The translations under genes and the position numbers were made by a program. The notes beneath the pieces were generated by a model. It did no database searches. It was not told where the DNA came from and saw only the letters and a program-made list of their open reading frames with translations. This document shows positions 1 through 9,273 of a stretch of DNA of 64,000 nt, one piece after another. Source of the stretch: Halorientalis sp. IM1011 (GTDB taxonomy: Archaea > Halobacteriota > Halobacteria > Halobacteriales > Haloarculaceae); NCBI RefSeq assembly GCF_001989615.1, contig NZ_CP019067.1, positions 1,426,001 through 1,490,000 on the forward strand, read 5' to 3'. How positions within the stretch are numbered: the first letter of the stretch is position 1; each line of letters opens with the position of its first letter.

Positions 1-169
1 CGTCGCCGAGACGGACATCGACCCCGGCGACATGGACCGCCTGTCGTCGTACGTCTCCGCCGACGAGATCGTCGCGCTCGCCGAGGATCCCAACCGCACC
101 TCACTCTCCTTCTCGATCGAAGGTCACGAGGTCCGACTCGACGAAGACGGGACGGTCACCGTCCCGTAA
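1..169 (+). CDS. C-terminal end of a protein, possibly a HalOD1-type domain
   Basis: Only the last 55 codons are inside the window, reading in the frame that starts at base 2 and stops at TAA 167-169. The tail ends in a short beta-rich segment (SFSIEGHEVRLDEDGTVTV). Its pattern of aromatic, Gly and alternating charged residues resembles the end of the small haloarchaeal output domain HalOD1. That likeness is from memory of the family and is weak. The start and upstream context are missing, so no function is assigned. Confidence 0.55.
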   Translation, partial: VAETDIDPGDMDRLSSYVSADEIVALAEDPNRTSLSFSIEGHEVRLDEDGTVTVP

Positions 170-222
170 CCTCACGACACGGGAGAAACACCTATCGGTC
201 TCGATCCGGTACCGTGTGCCAC

Positions 223-1374
223 ATGAGAGACGCACTCATCGTCGACGCGGTGCGGACGCCCTTCGGTAAGCAGAACGGCTCGTTCCGGGACACACACCCG
301 CAGGACCTGGCGGCGGAACCGCTGACGGCGCTGGCCGACCGTAACGACTTCGACGGGGCGGAGACGGTCGAAGACGTGATCTACGGCTGTGTCACGCCGG
401 TCGACGAGCAGGGGCTCAACATCGCCCGCCTCGCGCCGATGGTGGCCGGATGGGGCGATCAGGTACCCGGCGTCCAGTTGAACCGGATGTGCGGGTCGGG
501 CCAGCAGGCGGTCAACTTCGCCGCGACGAACGTCATGGCCGGCCAGCACGACGCCCTCGTCGCCGGCGGCGTCGAACACATGTCCCGGGTCCCGATGGGG
601 TCGGACGGCAACAGCGTCACCGAGACCTACTTCGAGCACTTCGACGAGGTGACCACGCAGGGTGAGGGCGCAGAGCGGATCGCCGAGGAGTACGATTTCA
701 GCCGGCAGGAACTCGACGAACTCGCCGCCGACTCCCAGACACGGTGGGGCGAGGCCTGGGAGGCCGGCCGCTACGACGACCAGATCACGCCCGTCGAGAC
801 GGAACTCGACGGCGAGACCGTCACCGTCGAGCAGGACGAACACCCTCGCCCCGAGACCGACGTGGAGACCCTCTCCGGACTCCCCCTCTCCTTCCGGCAG
901 GAGGGTAACGGCGTCCACCACGCCGGCAACTCCTCGGGTATCGTCGACGGGTCGGCGGGCCTGCTCGTCGCCAGCGAGGACGCCGTCGAGGAACACGGCT
1001 GGGACCCGATGGCACGCATCGTCGCCACGGAAGTCGTCGGCGTCGACCCGATCACGATGCTGAAGGGGCCGATCCCGGCGACCGAGCAGGTGCTAGAGAA
1101 AGCCGACATGGACATCGAGGACATCGACCTCTTCGAGGTCAACGAGGCGTTCGCCGCCGTCGTCGCGGCGTGGCTCGAAGAGACCGGGGCCTCGTGGGAG
1201 GACACGAACGTCAACGGCGGGGCCATCGCCCACGGCCACCCGCTGGGCGCGACCGGCGGCGCGCTGCTGACGAAGCTCGCCCACGAACTCCAGCGGACCG
1301 GGCAGGACTACGCACTCTCGACCATGTGCATCGGCTTCGGACAGGGCGTCGCGACCATAATCGAGCGGGTCTGA
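223..1374 (+). CDS. Thiolase (acetyl-CoA C-acyltransferase)
   Basis: A 383-residue thiolase of normal family length, catalysing thiolytic cleavage or condensation of acyl-CoAs in beta-oxidation or acetoacetyl-CoA formation. All catalytic elements are visible: the nucleophilic Cys90 in NRMCGSGQQ, the Gly-rich NVNGGAIAHGHPLGATG segment with His337/His339, and the second Cys369 in MCIGFGQG. The ATG at 223 is preferred over an in-frame GTG at 214 because MRDALIVDAVRTPFG is the usual thiolase N-terminus. It stands alone, with no acyl-CoA dehydrogenase or hydratase next to it, so degradative and synthetic roles cannot be separated. The membrane Fe-S oxidoreductase at 35 kb could serve the same pathway, but that is inference. 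Confidence 0.93.
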   Translation: MRDALIVDAVRTPFGKQNGSFRDTHPQDLAAEPLTALADRNDFDGAETVEDVIYGCVTPVDEQGLNIARLAPMVAGWGDQVPGVQLNRMCGSGQQAVNFAATNVMAGQHDALVAGGVEHMSRVPMGSDGNSVTETYFEHFDEVTTQGEGAERIAEEYDFSRQELDELAADSQTRWGEAWEAGRYDDQITPVETELDGETVTVEQDEHPRPETDVETLSGLPLSFRQEGNGVHHAGNSSGIVDGSAGLLVASEDAVEEHGWDPMARIVATEVVGVDPITMLKGPIPATEQVLEKADMDIEDIDLFEVNEAFAAVVAAWLEETGASWEDTNVNGGAIAHGHPLGATGGALLTKLAHELQRTGQDYALSTMCIGFGQGVATIIERV

Positions 1375-1528
1375 CGCCCTCCGTACGCGCGCTACTGGGC
1401 CGGCGTGACGGATCATGCGGCCAGCCACTCAAAAACGACCAGAGGATTCAGGGGAAAGCCATCTCCGTGCGAGCGGCGAGTCGGCAACTGCGGTCGGACC
1501 GGAAGGTTCGTTCCGCTACTCCCACTTG

Positions 1529-1547
1529 ACGGGCACCTCGTGCCCGT
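1529..1547 (+). terminator. Hairpin with short T tract downstream of thiolase
   Basis: A perfect 8-bp inverted repeat (ACGGGCAC / GTGCCCGT) with a 3-nt loop is followed by TTT, about 155 bases after the thiolase stop. It could end the thiolase transcript, or be a solitary member of the triloop palindromes seen elsewhere in the window. Nothing else is evident between 1375 and 1621. Confidence 0.3.
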
Positions 1548-1621
1548 TTCTGGCCGCGGGCAACGGCCTTCTCCCGTCTCGGGTTTGTGTCTCGTAGCGA
1601 CGGAGACCACGAGCGAGTCGC

Positions 1622-1843
1622 TCAGTCCAGCGTCGGCGCCGTGTCCGCCTCGGCCAGTCGCGCGACGGTCGACCCGACGAGGGCGACGGCGAGGCCGGTG
1701 ACCGCTACGAACGCCAGCAGTTCGGGTTCACCCGTGGCCATCGCCCACACCGACGCCGTGCCGACCAACAGTGCGAGGGCGAAGGCGACGTCCGTGATCG
1801 TGAACTGCACTCGCCGACGGACCGAAGTCGTATCGAGGACCAT
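1622..1843 (-). CDS. Small two-TM membrane protein
   Basis: A 73-residue protein with two hydrophobic segments, around residues 16-35 (FALALLVGTASVWAMATG) and 40-60 (LLAFVAVTGLAVALVG), separated by a short acidic turn. The start at 1843 (MVLDTTSVRRR) is favoured because an AT-rich TATA-like box sits about 27 bases upstream, at 1865-1874. That is the geometry of a leaderless haloarchaeal mRNA, and it excludes a longer TTG-initiated version. The charged N-terminus VRRR suggests a cytoplasmic N-end. I do not recognise a family. It lies convergent to the thiolase and is probably monocistronic. Confidence 0.6.
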   Translation of the reverse strand: MVLDTTSVRRRVQFTITDVAFALALLVGTASVWAMATGEPELLAFVAVTGLAVALVGSTVARLAEADTAPTLD

Positions 1844-1919
1844 ACCCGATCCGTCGGGTCGCTCGTACAAATACCTTCTTCACGGTTGACCAGAACGAGT
1901 GACCGTTCCGCCGACCTCC

Positions 1920-3740
1920 TCACCCCTCGCTGCCGTTCAACACGTCGGTCTCGATGGCAGACTCCGCACCCAGCGAGTCGAGCGCGACGCGGTCGCGCTG
2001 GCCGAGGACGGAGACGGTGGCCTCCACGTCCACGTCGAAGGTCGACCGCTCGCCGTTGCGGACGTGGCGCACCCACCAGCGATCCATCTTCGAGTTGTCG
2101 AGTACCATCCGGGCCTCGACGGTGTCGCTCGACCGGGGGTCGATCACCTCGCCGACCTGCACACTCCGGTCGGCCAGCGTCACGCCGTTGGTCGCCACGG
2201 AGTAGTGGATCGACTCGACGGTCACGGGCGTGGCGAGTTCGTTCCGGACCGACGTGCGTGTCTGGATGGGGGCCGTCTCCGGGGTCGCTCGCCCCCACGC
2301 CGAGTCGACGCCCGTGACGACCATCGCGGTCCGGCCCTGCACCTGGACCTCCTCGTTCCGGTCACCGTTCATGCCGGCGAGCAGGTCGGTCTCGAAGACG
2401 CTCTCACGGGTCCCGAGGTCGGCGTCGAACTTGGTCGCACCCACGTCGGCGGTCGCGGTCGGGGTCGTCACCACCCGGGAGCGCTCGCCGTCGTTGAGGT
2501 GCCGGGCCCACCACTCCGGCACCGCGCCGTTGTCCTTCAGGCTGGTCAGCGAGAGCGTGTCGGAGCCGGGTTCGACGCTGTCTACGGCGGTCGAGCCCTC
2601 GGCGACCGTGATGCCGTTGATCGTCGTCGACTGGCGCACGTCCAGCGAGAGGAGGGCGGCCAGTCCCGGATCGTCGGGCGTGTCGAGAGTCGCGTCGGTC
2701 ACGATCGCCGTCGTGTCGTCGGTGACGGCGCCCCACCGCTGGTCGGTCTCGGTGACCGTCGGGGACTCGTAGTCGCTCTCGTTCTCGGGGGTTTCGACCG
2801 GCGAGACGCTCGTTCCCCCGCCGCCGAGCATGTCGGTCTCCAGTCGCAGCGTCCGGTCGAACACGCGCATGGGGACGCGCTGGCGCTCGCCGTCCCGGAC
2901 GACGTAGCCGTACATCCGGACCGAGAGGTCGCTCACCTCGTCGTCGGTGACGTGCTCGCGCCACCAGTCGGCCATCTTCGGCGTGTCGAGCCCGACGGTC
3001 ACGTCGATGGAGCCCGATTCGCCGGGCGCGACGTTCAGCCCAGCTTCCCGGTGGCCGGTCCCGAGTTCGACGCCGTTCATCTCGACGACGTACTCGACGC
3101 CGGAAAGCGTGACGGGGTAGTCGTGGACGTTCTCCACGTCGGCGGCAAAGGAGAGGGGCGTCGTCTCCGCGGTCGCCTCACCCCAGCTGGCTCGCTGGTT
3201 CCGGAGGTTCAGGAAGGGGTCACCCTGGAACTGGACCTGTCGTGGTTCCGCTGTCGTGAACCCGCCGAGGATGTCGGTCTCGACGGCCGAGGAGCGGGCG
3301 GGAATCTCACGGGAGAACCCGGGGGCGGTCACGGTCGCGTCGACGGTGAGTTCCGACCGCTCGTCCCCGTTGACGTGGGTCACCCACCAGTCGGCGATCT
3401 TCGAGTTCTCCATCGCCGCGGTGAGGGTGATCGTGTTCGTTCCGGTGCCGAACCCGACGCCGGAGCGCTCCCCGCGGGCCAGCGTCACGTCGTTCAGCCG
3501 GGCCGTGTACGCGACGTTCACGACGCCCGGCACCCCGACGGGGTTGGGGTTGTCCACCGTGACGCTCGTCCGGATTTCGGTGGTCTCGTCGGTGACGGCC
3601 CCCCACTCGTAGCTGGTCGATTCGACCGTCGGCGCGGCGAACGCACCGGTCACGGCCAGCGCGCTGACCGTCACGACTCCGAGAACGAGCACGACCGCGA
3701 CGACAGCGCCGGCCTTCAGCGCGACTTCACGTGACACCAT
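1920..3740 (-). CDS. LEA14/WHy-domain protein with four tandem repeats, membrane-anchored
   Basis: 606 residues. An N-terminal hydrophobic helix (about residues 9-35) acts as a membrane anchor or uncleaved signal. It is followed by four repeats of about 140 residues of the WHy (water stress and hypersensitive response) LEA14-like fold. Each repeat ends in the same signature: ADWWVTHVNGDERSEL, ADWWREHVTDDEVSDL, PEWWARHLNDGERSRV and DRWWVRHVRNGERSTF. Each also has a pairing such as WGAVTDETTEI, WGEATAETTPL, WGAVTDDTTAI or WGRATPETAPI. LEA14 proteins are linked to desiccation and osmotic stress, and in archaea their role is not established. The predicted location is extracytoplasmic, facing the brine. 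A TATA-like element lies about 27 bases upstream of the ATG at 3740. Confidence 0.85.
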   Translation of the reverse strand: MVSREVALKAGAVVAVVLVLGVVTVSALAVTGAFAAPTVESTSYEWGAVTDETTEIRTSVTVDNPNPVGVPGVVNVAYTARLNDVTLARGERSGVGFGTGTNTITLTAAMENSKIADWWVTHVNGDERSELTVDATVTAPGFSREIPARSSAVETDILGGFTTAEPRQVQFQGDPFLNLRNQRASWGEATAETTPLSFAADVENVHDYPVTLSGVEYVVEMNGVELGTGHREAGLNVAPGESGSIDVTVGLDTPKMADWWREHVTDDEVSDLSVRMYGYVVRDGERQRVPMRVFDRTLRLETDMLGGGGTSVSPVETPENESDYESPTVTETDQRWGAVTDDTTAIVTDATLDTPDDPGLAALLSLDVRQSTTINGITVAEGSTAVDSVEPGSDTLSLTSLKDNGAVPEWWARHLNDGERSRVVTTPTATADVGATKFDADLGTRESVFETDLLAGMNGDRNEEVQVQGRTAMVVTGVDSAWGRATPETAPIQTRTSVRNELATPVTVESIHYSVATNGVTLADRSVQVGEVIDPRSSDTVEARMVLDNSKMDRWWVRHVRNGERSTFDVDVEATVSVLGQRDRVALDSLGAESAIETDVLNGSEG

Positions 3741-3817
3741 TTCGATAAACTATGGAAAATCGAGGTATAGTTTCGTCGGCCAAATCGAGCGTCGAGTTCG
3801 GTCGCGACGGCGGGCGG

Positions 3818-4687
3818 TCACCCCAGTGACACGTCCAGATAGAGCATGACGATGACGCCGAGCATCGTCCCGAGGGTGGCGACCCGCTCGTTGCCCCGGA
3901 CGTGGGTCTCGGGGACGATCTCGTCGGAGATGACGAACAGCATCGCACCGGCGGCAAAGCCCATCGCGTAGGGGAGCAGGGGTTCGACGAGCGTCACAGC
4001 GAGGACGCCCAGCAGGACCAGGGGGAGTTCGACGATGCCCGAGCGGAGGCCGGCGACGACGGCGTAGAAGCGCCGGTCGAGGCCGGCGTTGATCGCCGCG
4101 ACCGACACCGCCAGCCCCTCGGGCACGTTCTGGATGCCGATGGCGAGCATGAGCGAAATGGCCTGGCCCAGTGCCGCCTCCGCCGCCGCGGGGTCGGTGG
4201 CCTGTGCGACCGCCCCGAATCCGACCCCGACGGCCAGTCCCTCGGGCATGTTGTGCAGCGTGATGGCGAGGATGAAGAGGACGACCGGCGCGAGGCGGTC
4301 GTCGTCGAGGCCGGGGACGGACTCCCCGGGATCGGCGGCGTCGGTCCGGCGCTCGCCGGTCAGCAGATAGTGAGCGTGGGGAACCAGCCGGTCGGCCTGG
4401 TCGAGAAAGAGCACGCCGAGCGCGAGACCGACGAGGACCGGGATGGGGTCGCCGCCGGCGTACTCCTCGATGCCGGGGACGATGAGGCTCGTGAACGCGG
4501 CCGCGAGCATCACGCCCGCGGCGAAGCCGAGCGCGCCGTCGAGGCCTCGCTCGCTGGGGTCCCGCCAGAGAAACACGAGCGACGCCCCGAAGAGGTTCAG
4601 GCCGGCTATGACGAGCCCGCCGACGAGCCCCATCACGACCGGATTCGTCCCGACGACGCCCCGGAACACCTCCACGACTGCCGTCAT
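3818..4687 (-). CDS. ZIP family metal (zinc/iron) transporter
   Basis: A 289-residue membrane protein with about eight hydrophobic helices. The hallmarks of ZIP transporters are present: HNMPEGLAVGVGFG in the fourth core helix, GIQNVPEGLAVSVA in the fifth, and a histidine-containing loop (VPHAHYLLTGERR) between helices three and four. The two (H/Q)N(M/V)PEG motifs form the binuclear metal site that moves divalent cations inward. An upstream extension to 4747 is open, but a clear TATA box (complement of 4711-4720) lies 28 bases before the ATG at 4687, so the leaderless start at 4687 is chosen. No metal regulator is adjacent, so the substrate (Zn, Fe or Mn) cannot be fixed from sequence. Confidence 0.9.
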   Translation of the reverse strand: MTAVVEVFRGVVGTNPVVMGLVGGLVIAGLNLFGASLVFLWRDPSERGLDGALGFAAGVMLAAAFTSLIVPGIEEYAGGDPIPVLVGLALGVLFLDQADRLVPHAHYLLTGERRTDAADPGESVPGLDDDRLAPVVLFILAITLHNMPEGLAVGVGFGAVAQATDPAAAEAALGQAISLMLAIGIQNVPEGLAVSVAAINAGLDRRFYAVVAGLRSGIVELPLVLLGVLAVTLVEPLLPYAMGFAAGAMLFVISDEIVPETHVRGNERVATLGTMLGVIVMLYLDVSLG

Positions 4688-4759
4688 TGCCCGTCCGTTC
4701 GGCCAGCACTGGTATATAGGCTCCCCCGCCGGCCGACCGGCGGCCACGTCCCCCGCCGA

Positions 4760-5914
4760 TCAGGGGAGCGGCGGTGACGAATCTGCCGCAGGAAAGTCGA
4801 CCCCGTCGGTCGCCTCGACAAGCTCCGCGATGGCCGCGACGAGGTCGTGGTCCGCGCCCTCGACCGTGACCGCCCGCTCGTCGCCGCCCCGGGACCCCAC
4901 GAGGGCCGCTCGCTGGTCGGCGAGCACCAGCCTCCCGAACCGGCCGTGGTCGCCCGGGAGCGGGGCGAGTCGCTCGCCGTCGACGGACCGGACCGAGAGG
5001 TCGGGCACTGCGGTCTCGATGCGCTCTGTGCCCCACTCCGTGGTCGCGGCGAGGGTCACGGCCACGCCCCGGTCGACCGCCGCCTGCAGGTGATCGAGAC
5101 AGTCGTCGGTCACCATCTCCGGCGTCGCCGCCAGATAGACGAGCGACTCGTCGGCGTGGTCGAACAGCGCCCGCTGGCGCTCCCGGGCGTCGGCGCGGCC
5201 GCTGACGGTCCAGACCGAGCCGTCGCCGCCCCCCTGTCGGCGGTCGCCATCGCCGCCGCGTGTCGCCGCTCCGTCCCGGCCGTGGTCACCGAAATCGTCC
5301 CCACGGTAGCGGACGGTTCGCGTCGTCGGATCGTAGTCGACGACCCCGGCGGCGTCGAGTTTCGGCAGGTGGACGTGGTGGAGCATCGCGCGGACGCTCC
5401 CGTAATCGACGGCCTCGCCGCCCCGCTCGCTGACGGTGACGGCGACCGCGAGGACCGACAGGGTCGTTCGCTCGCCCGGTGCACAGGCCGTCAGTACCGA
5501 CCGGACCGTCCGGCGGCGGTCCCGGTAGCGCCCGGGCGTGGGGGCCTCGCCCGAGGTGGCCCGACCGTCGAACGAACGGTCGCCGTCTCGGGGTTCGCGT
5601 CGCCACCGGGCGACGGGGTCGGGGGTCCCCGGCTTGGCCCTGACCGTCCCGGACTCGCTGTCGTACTCGATCAGGCCGGCGGCGTCGAGTTTCGGGAGGT
5701 GGACGTGTACCAGTGCGACCTCGTGGCGCGTGGCGGCGTCGCGGTCGCCGTCCAGCCGGGTTGCCAGTGTCTCAGCGAGTTCGCCGACGGTGGTCTCGCC
5801 ACGCGCTTCGACCGCAGCGCGGACGTGTCCCTCGCGGTCGGAGAACGCATCAGCGGTGCCGACCTCCGTGCCGGATCGCGCGGCGGTTTCGTCGTACATC
5901 ACAGTGCAGAACAT
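4760..5914 (-). CDS. DUF7344-type regulator with TrmB/PLD-like C-terminal domain
   Basis: A 384-residue soluble, acidic protein. Two copies of a winged-helix-like module (DUF7344 type) each contain the phrase VHLPKLDAAG followed by (L/V)(I/V)(E/D)YD, at roughly residues 30-100 and 140-215. The C-terminal 130 residues (SLVYLAATPEM ... LVLADQRAALVGS) resemble the effector-binding, phospholipase-D-like region of TrmB-type regulators. That suggests a DNA-binding transcription factor that senses a small molecule. The start at 5914 is used because a TATA-like element at about 5939-5948 lies 28 bases upstream. A Met five codons later is an alternative. It is downstream of, and co-oriented with, the large sensor gene, separated by 73 bases, but has its own promoter. 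Ligand and targets are unknown. Confidence 0.7.
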   Translation of the reverse strand: MFCTVMYDETAARSGTEVGTADAFSDREGHVRAAVEARGETTVGELAETLATRLDGDRDAATRHEVALVHVHLPKLDAAGLIEYDSESGTVRAKPGTPDPVARWRREPRDGDRSFDGRATSGEAPTPGRYRDRRRTVRSVLTACAPGERTTLSVLAVAVTVSERGGEAVDYGSVRAMLHHVHLPKLDAAGVVDYDPTTRTVRYRGDDFGDHGRDGAATRGGDGDRRQGGGDGSVWTVSGRADARERQRALFDHADESLVYLAATPEMVTDDCLDHLQAAVDRGVAVTLAATTEWGTERIETAVPDLSVRSVDGERLAPLPGDHGRFGRLVLADQRAALVGSRGGDERAVTVEGADHDLVAAIAELVEATDGVDFPAADSSPPLP

Positions 5915-5987
5915 ACCGTTGTGGGGCAAAAGCCGCCTGCCTAAACGGTTTGGAGATCGCCCCCGTTCCCCGCCGCCGTGTGGCGAA

Positions 5988-8900
5988 TTAGCGCCCGTCG
6001 GCGCTGTCGTCGGGGTCGAGGAGCGCACGCAGAACGTGCTGTTCGGCCGCCCGGAGGTGCTGGTGGAAGGTCGGCGGCGAGATTCCCAGCGCCTCGGCGA
6101 CCTCCTCGCCGGTGCTCCCGCGGGGCCAGTCGAAGAACCCGGCGTAGTAGGCCGCTTCGACGGCGGCTAGCTGGCGTTCGGTCAGGATCTCGTCGAGGTC
6201 GATCCCGAGATAGCCAACGTCGCGGCTGTCCAGTGTCGTTCGGCGCTGGACGAGCATCTCGGCCTCGGGGTAGGTCTCCTGGACGCCGTCGACGACGGCC
6301 CGGACTGGTGCGTCCGGCGGGAGTTCGACGGTCATGTGGTAGTCCCCGTCTTTGATCCGGGCGGTCCTGACGCGGCCACCGTGGGCACTCAGTAGCGACA
6401 GCAATGGCGGATCGTCCAGACGGAGTTCGAACCGGTAGCCGTCCCCGGCCATCCCGACGTAGTTCAGCTCTTCCCAGTGCGGGACCGCCTCGACGAGCGC
6501 GTCCAGCCACTCCTGACCCTCCTCGCTGGCGGTCCCGTATGCCAGGTACTGGCCCTCGCCGGTCGGGATCGTCTCCGCGACGGTGACGGTCCCCGACCCG
6601 TCGTCGAGGTCGAGGTGTCCGAAGAGATCGCGGATACGGAACTCGACCTCGGTGATCTCGTCGCTCATCAGCAGGCGCTGGTGCTCGATGGCGTTCATCG
6701 CGTGACCCATCACGTCGCCCAGCCCGCCCAACACCGCCAGCTCCTCGGTGTCGAACGCGTCGGGCCGTTGGGTGTAGACGTTCAACACACCGTAGACGGT
6801 GTTCTCGGAGCTGATCGGGACCGCCGCCGACGTACGGTAGCCGTACTCCTCGGCGTGGTCGCGCCACTGCTCGTAGGCGGCATCGGTCTGGACGTTCCGT
6901 GAGACCTGCAGTTCGTTGGTCCTGAACGCCCGTCCGGTCGGGCCCTGGGCGTCGTCGCTGTCGTCGACACGGATGGTCACGTCGTCGAGATAGTCGGTCA
7001 CGCCGGCCTCGGCTCGGGGGACGACTTCGTCGCTTTGCTCGTCGACCGTCCCGACCCAGGCGAAGGTATACGAGTTCGAGTCGGCCAGTCGGTCACAGAC
7101 CAGTTGCTCCACCTCCTCGCGAGTCGACTGCCGGAGGAGTGCGCGGATGATCCCCCGGCTGATCGCGTTGAGGTTGTTCAGCGCCGCGAGCTGTTCGCGC
7201 TGGTGGCGAAGCGTCCGCTCGTGTTCGACCCGCTCGATGGCCGTCGCGAGGATGTTCGCGACCGCCTGCACGAAGTTGGCGTCCTGCTGGGTGAACTCCC
7301 TGGGCTCCGTGTCGTGGACGCCGAGCACGCCCCACGGGTCCTCGGTCGTCCCGACGACGACGCTGATCCCGCTGCGTACGCCGTGAGAGGTGAGGAGTTC
7401 CGGCCCGGAGAAGCGGTCTTCGGTCCGGAGGTCCTCGACGGCGACGGGTTCCTCCGAGAGGAGCGTGTATCCGGCCTGTGAGTCCCGGTCGGCCGGGACG
7501 GACGCCTCGCCGACGAGACCCTCACGCCAGCCGACGCCGGCCCGGAGCGACAGGGCGTCACCGTCCTCGTCGAGGTCGAGCACCTTGCAGTAGTCGCTGT
7601 CGAGAGTCTCCGCGACGACCTGCACGGTCGTGGCGAACAGCGCGTCGAGGTTCTCGGCCGCGAGGGCGCGTTGCCCCAGTTCCGTGACGACGGTCTGTTG
7701 ACGAACCCGCGTCTCGATCGCCGCCTGTCGCTGCCGCTGGTCGGTGACGTCCTGTGACATCCCCATGCCAGCGACGACCCGCCCGTCCTCGTCCCGGACC
7801 GGGACGGCGTGGAACTGCAGCGTCTGGCCGCCGAACGACACCTCGAAATCCCGTTCCGCGCCGTCGAAGACGGCCTCGTAGTGGGGGCGGATCTGGTCGA
7901 CGAGTTCCGGCGGCAGGCAGTCTTCGAGGAGGTGATTTTCGAGATCGGCGGCGTCGAACGGGTAGTTCTCGAACCCCTCACCGCCCGCGACGAGATATCG
8001 CAACTCCTCGTCGAACAGCGTCACGACGCCGTTGGGGAACTCCTCGATCAGCGTCCGGTAGCGGCGGCGCGACTGGGCGAGTGCCTGCTCGCGCTCCTTG
8101 CGCTCGGTCACGTCCCGGAAGTACACGGAGAGACCTGTCTCGGTGGGGTAGATCGTGTTCTCGAACCAGGCGTCGAGTGGTGGGTAGTAATCTTCGATCG
8201 TGACCGACGACTGTTCGTGGAGAGCCTCCTGCAGCGCGGCCTCGAATCGGTCGGTGGGGTCGAGTTCGTCGTGGATGTCCTTCCCCAGCACCTCGTGTTC
8301 GGCTAGCCCGAGTAACTCGGCCGCGCGTTCGTTGACGTACGAGAACCGCAACTCCGAATCGAGTCCGTATAACCCGTCACTGATGCGAGCGAACACGTCG
8401 CCGAGTTCGGTCTGCAACTCGTCGTGTTGGCGTTTCAGCTGTCGGGCCCGCTCGCGGTGCTCGGTCATGTCCCGCGTGACCTTGACGAACCCGTCGAGAT
8501 CGCCGTCGTCGTGAACCGGTGTGATGACGACGTTCGCCCAGAACCGGCTCCCGTCGGCCCGGACGCGCCAGCCCTCGTCCTCGACGCGCCCGTTCTCCAC
8601 CGCCCTCGCGAGGTTCCGGGACGGGACACCCGCCTCCCGGTCCTCGGCCGTGTAGAACACGTCGAACCGCTCGCCGACGATCTCCTCGGCCGTGTACCCC
8701 TTGATCCGCTCGGCACCGGTGTTCCAGCTGACGACGGTCCCGTCGGTGTCGAGCGTGAAGATGGCGTAGTCCGTCACGGCGTCGATCATCTCCTCGAACT
8801 CCCGGTGGCTGCCGTCGCCCGCATCCTCGTCCGCCCGTGGTCGCAACACGCCGAGGACCCCGTCGTCGCCCCGCCCCAGCCGGAGCGTGCATGGCGTCGT

Positions 8901-9209
8901 CACCTCGCCGTCGGTCACTGCCACGGCGACCGATTCGACCGCCTCGCCGTCGGTCCCCAGCCGCCGGAGGCCGATCTCCGCTCTGGCCGCGTCCGCCGAC
9001 TCGAAGAGGACGGAGACGTGTTCGCCCAGGAGTTCCTCGCGCGACCGCCCGGTCAGGTCGAGCACCTCGTCGGTGACGGCCCGCAATCGTCGGTCGTCGT
9101 CGAGTCTGAAACAGGCCGCATCGACCGTCCGTGCCAGCGTACCGACTAGCGTATCGTCGACCGCCCACCCCGATACGGGAGCCTCTGTTCCCGCCGGTTC
9201 GTCCGACAT
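5988..9209 (-). CDS. Multi-PAS/GAF sensor with bacterio-opsin-activator HTH_10 output
   Basis: A 1073-residue soluble sensor-regulator. Domains in order are an N-terminal PAS (about 20-115), a typical PAS/PAC (about 135-252, with DYAIFTLDTDGTVVSWN and the PAC end DGFVKVTRDMTE), a third PAS (about 265-375), a fourth (about 385-495), and a GAF domain (about 505-665). Then come a second GAF-like region (about 690-845), a bacterio-opsin activator domain and a C-terminal helix-turn-helix (LTERQLAAVEAAYYAGFFDWPR ... SPPTFHQHLRAAEQ). No histidine kinase domain is present, so it probably couples redox, light or gas sensing directly to transcription, as in the Bat family. A TATA-like element (GGATAAA, about 9233-9239) is 27 bases before the ATG. 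Signal and regulon are unknown. Confidence 0.88.
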   Translation of the reverse strand: MSDEPAGTEAPVSGWAVDDTLVGTLARTVDAACFRLDDDRRLRAVTDEVLDLTGRSREELLGEHVSVLFESADAARAEIGLRRLGTDGEAVESVAVAVTDGEVTTPCTLRLGRGDDGVLGVLRPRADEDAGDGSHREFEEMIDAVTDYAIFTLDTDGTVVSWNTGAERIKGYTAEEIVGERFDVFYTAEDREAGVPSRNLARAVENGRVEDEGWRVRADGSRFWANVVITPVHDDGDLDGFVKVTRDMTEHRERARQLKRQHDELQTELGDVFARISDGLYGLDSELRFSYVNERAAELLGLAEHEVLGKDIHDELDPTDRFEAALQEALHEQSSVTIEDYYPPLDAWFENTIYPTETGLSVYFRDVTERKEREQALAQSRRRYRTLIEEFPNGVVTLFDEELRYLVAGGEGFENYPFDAADLENHLLEDCLPPELVDQIRPHYEAVFDGAERDFEVSFGGQTLQFHAVPVRDEDGRVVAGMGMSQDVTDQRQRQAAIETRVRQQTVVTELGQRALAAENLDALFATTVQVVAETLDSDYCKVLDLDEDGDALSLRAGVGWREGLVGEASVPADRDSQAGYTLLSEEPVAVEDLRTEDRFSGPELLTSHGVRSGISVVVGTTEDPWGVLGVHDTEPREFTQQDANFVQAVANILATAIERVEHERTLRHQREQLAALNNLNAISRGIIRALLRQSTREEVEQLVCDRLADSNSYTFAWVGTVDEQSDEVVPRAEAGVTDYLDDVTIRVDDSDDAQGPTGRAFRTNELQVSRNVQTDAAYEQWRDHAEEYGYRTSAAVPISSENTVYGVLNVYTQRPDAFDTEELAVLGGLGDVMGHAMNAIEHQRLLMSDEITEVEFRIRDLFGHLDLDDGSGTVTVAETIPTGEGQYLAYGTASEEGQEWLDALVEAVPHWEELNYVGMAGDGYRFELRLDDPPLLSLLSAHGGRVRTARIKDGDYHMTVELPPDAPVRAVVDGVQETYPEAEMLVQRRTTLDSRDVGYLGIDLDEILTERQLAAVEAAYYAGFFDWPRGSTGEEVAEALGISPPTFHQHLRAAEQHVLRALLDPDDSADGR

Positions 9210-9273
9210 CGTACTGTTATTTTCTCTGCGAGCGGGATAAATTCAGTTGGGAGTTTCCTTCCGCGCTCGTGAA

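Noticed and set aside
1899-3734. Open frame of 611 codons on the plus strand opposite the LEA14-like gene
   Set aside because: Its composition (His, Arg, Val, Gly rich) is that of an antisense shadow. The minus-strand frame has an anchor helix and four clear repeats.
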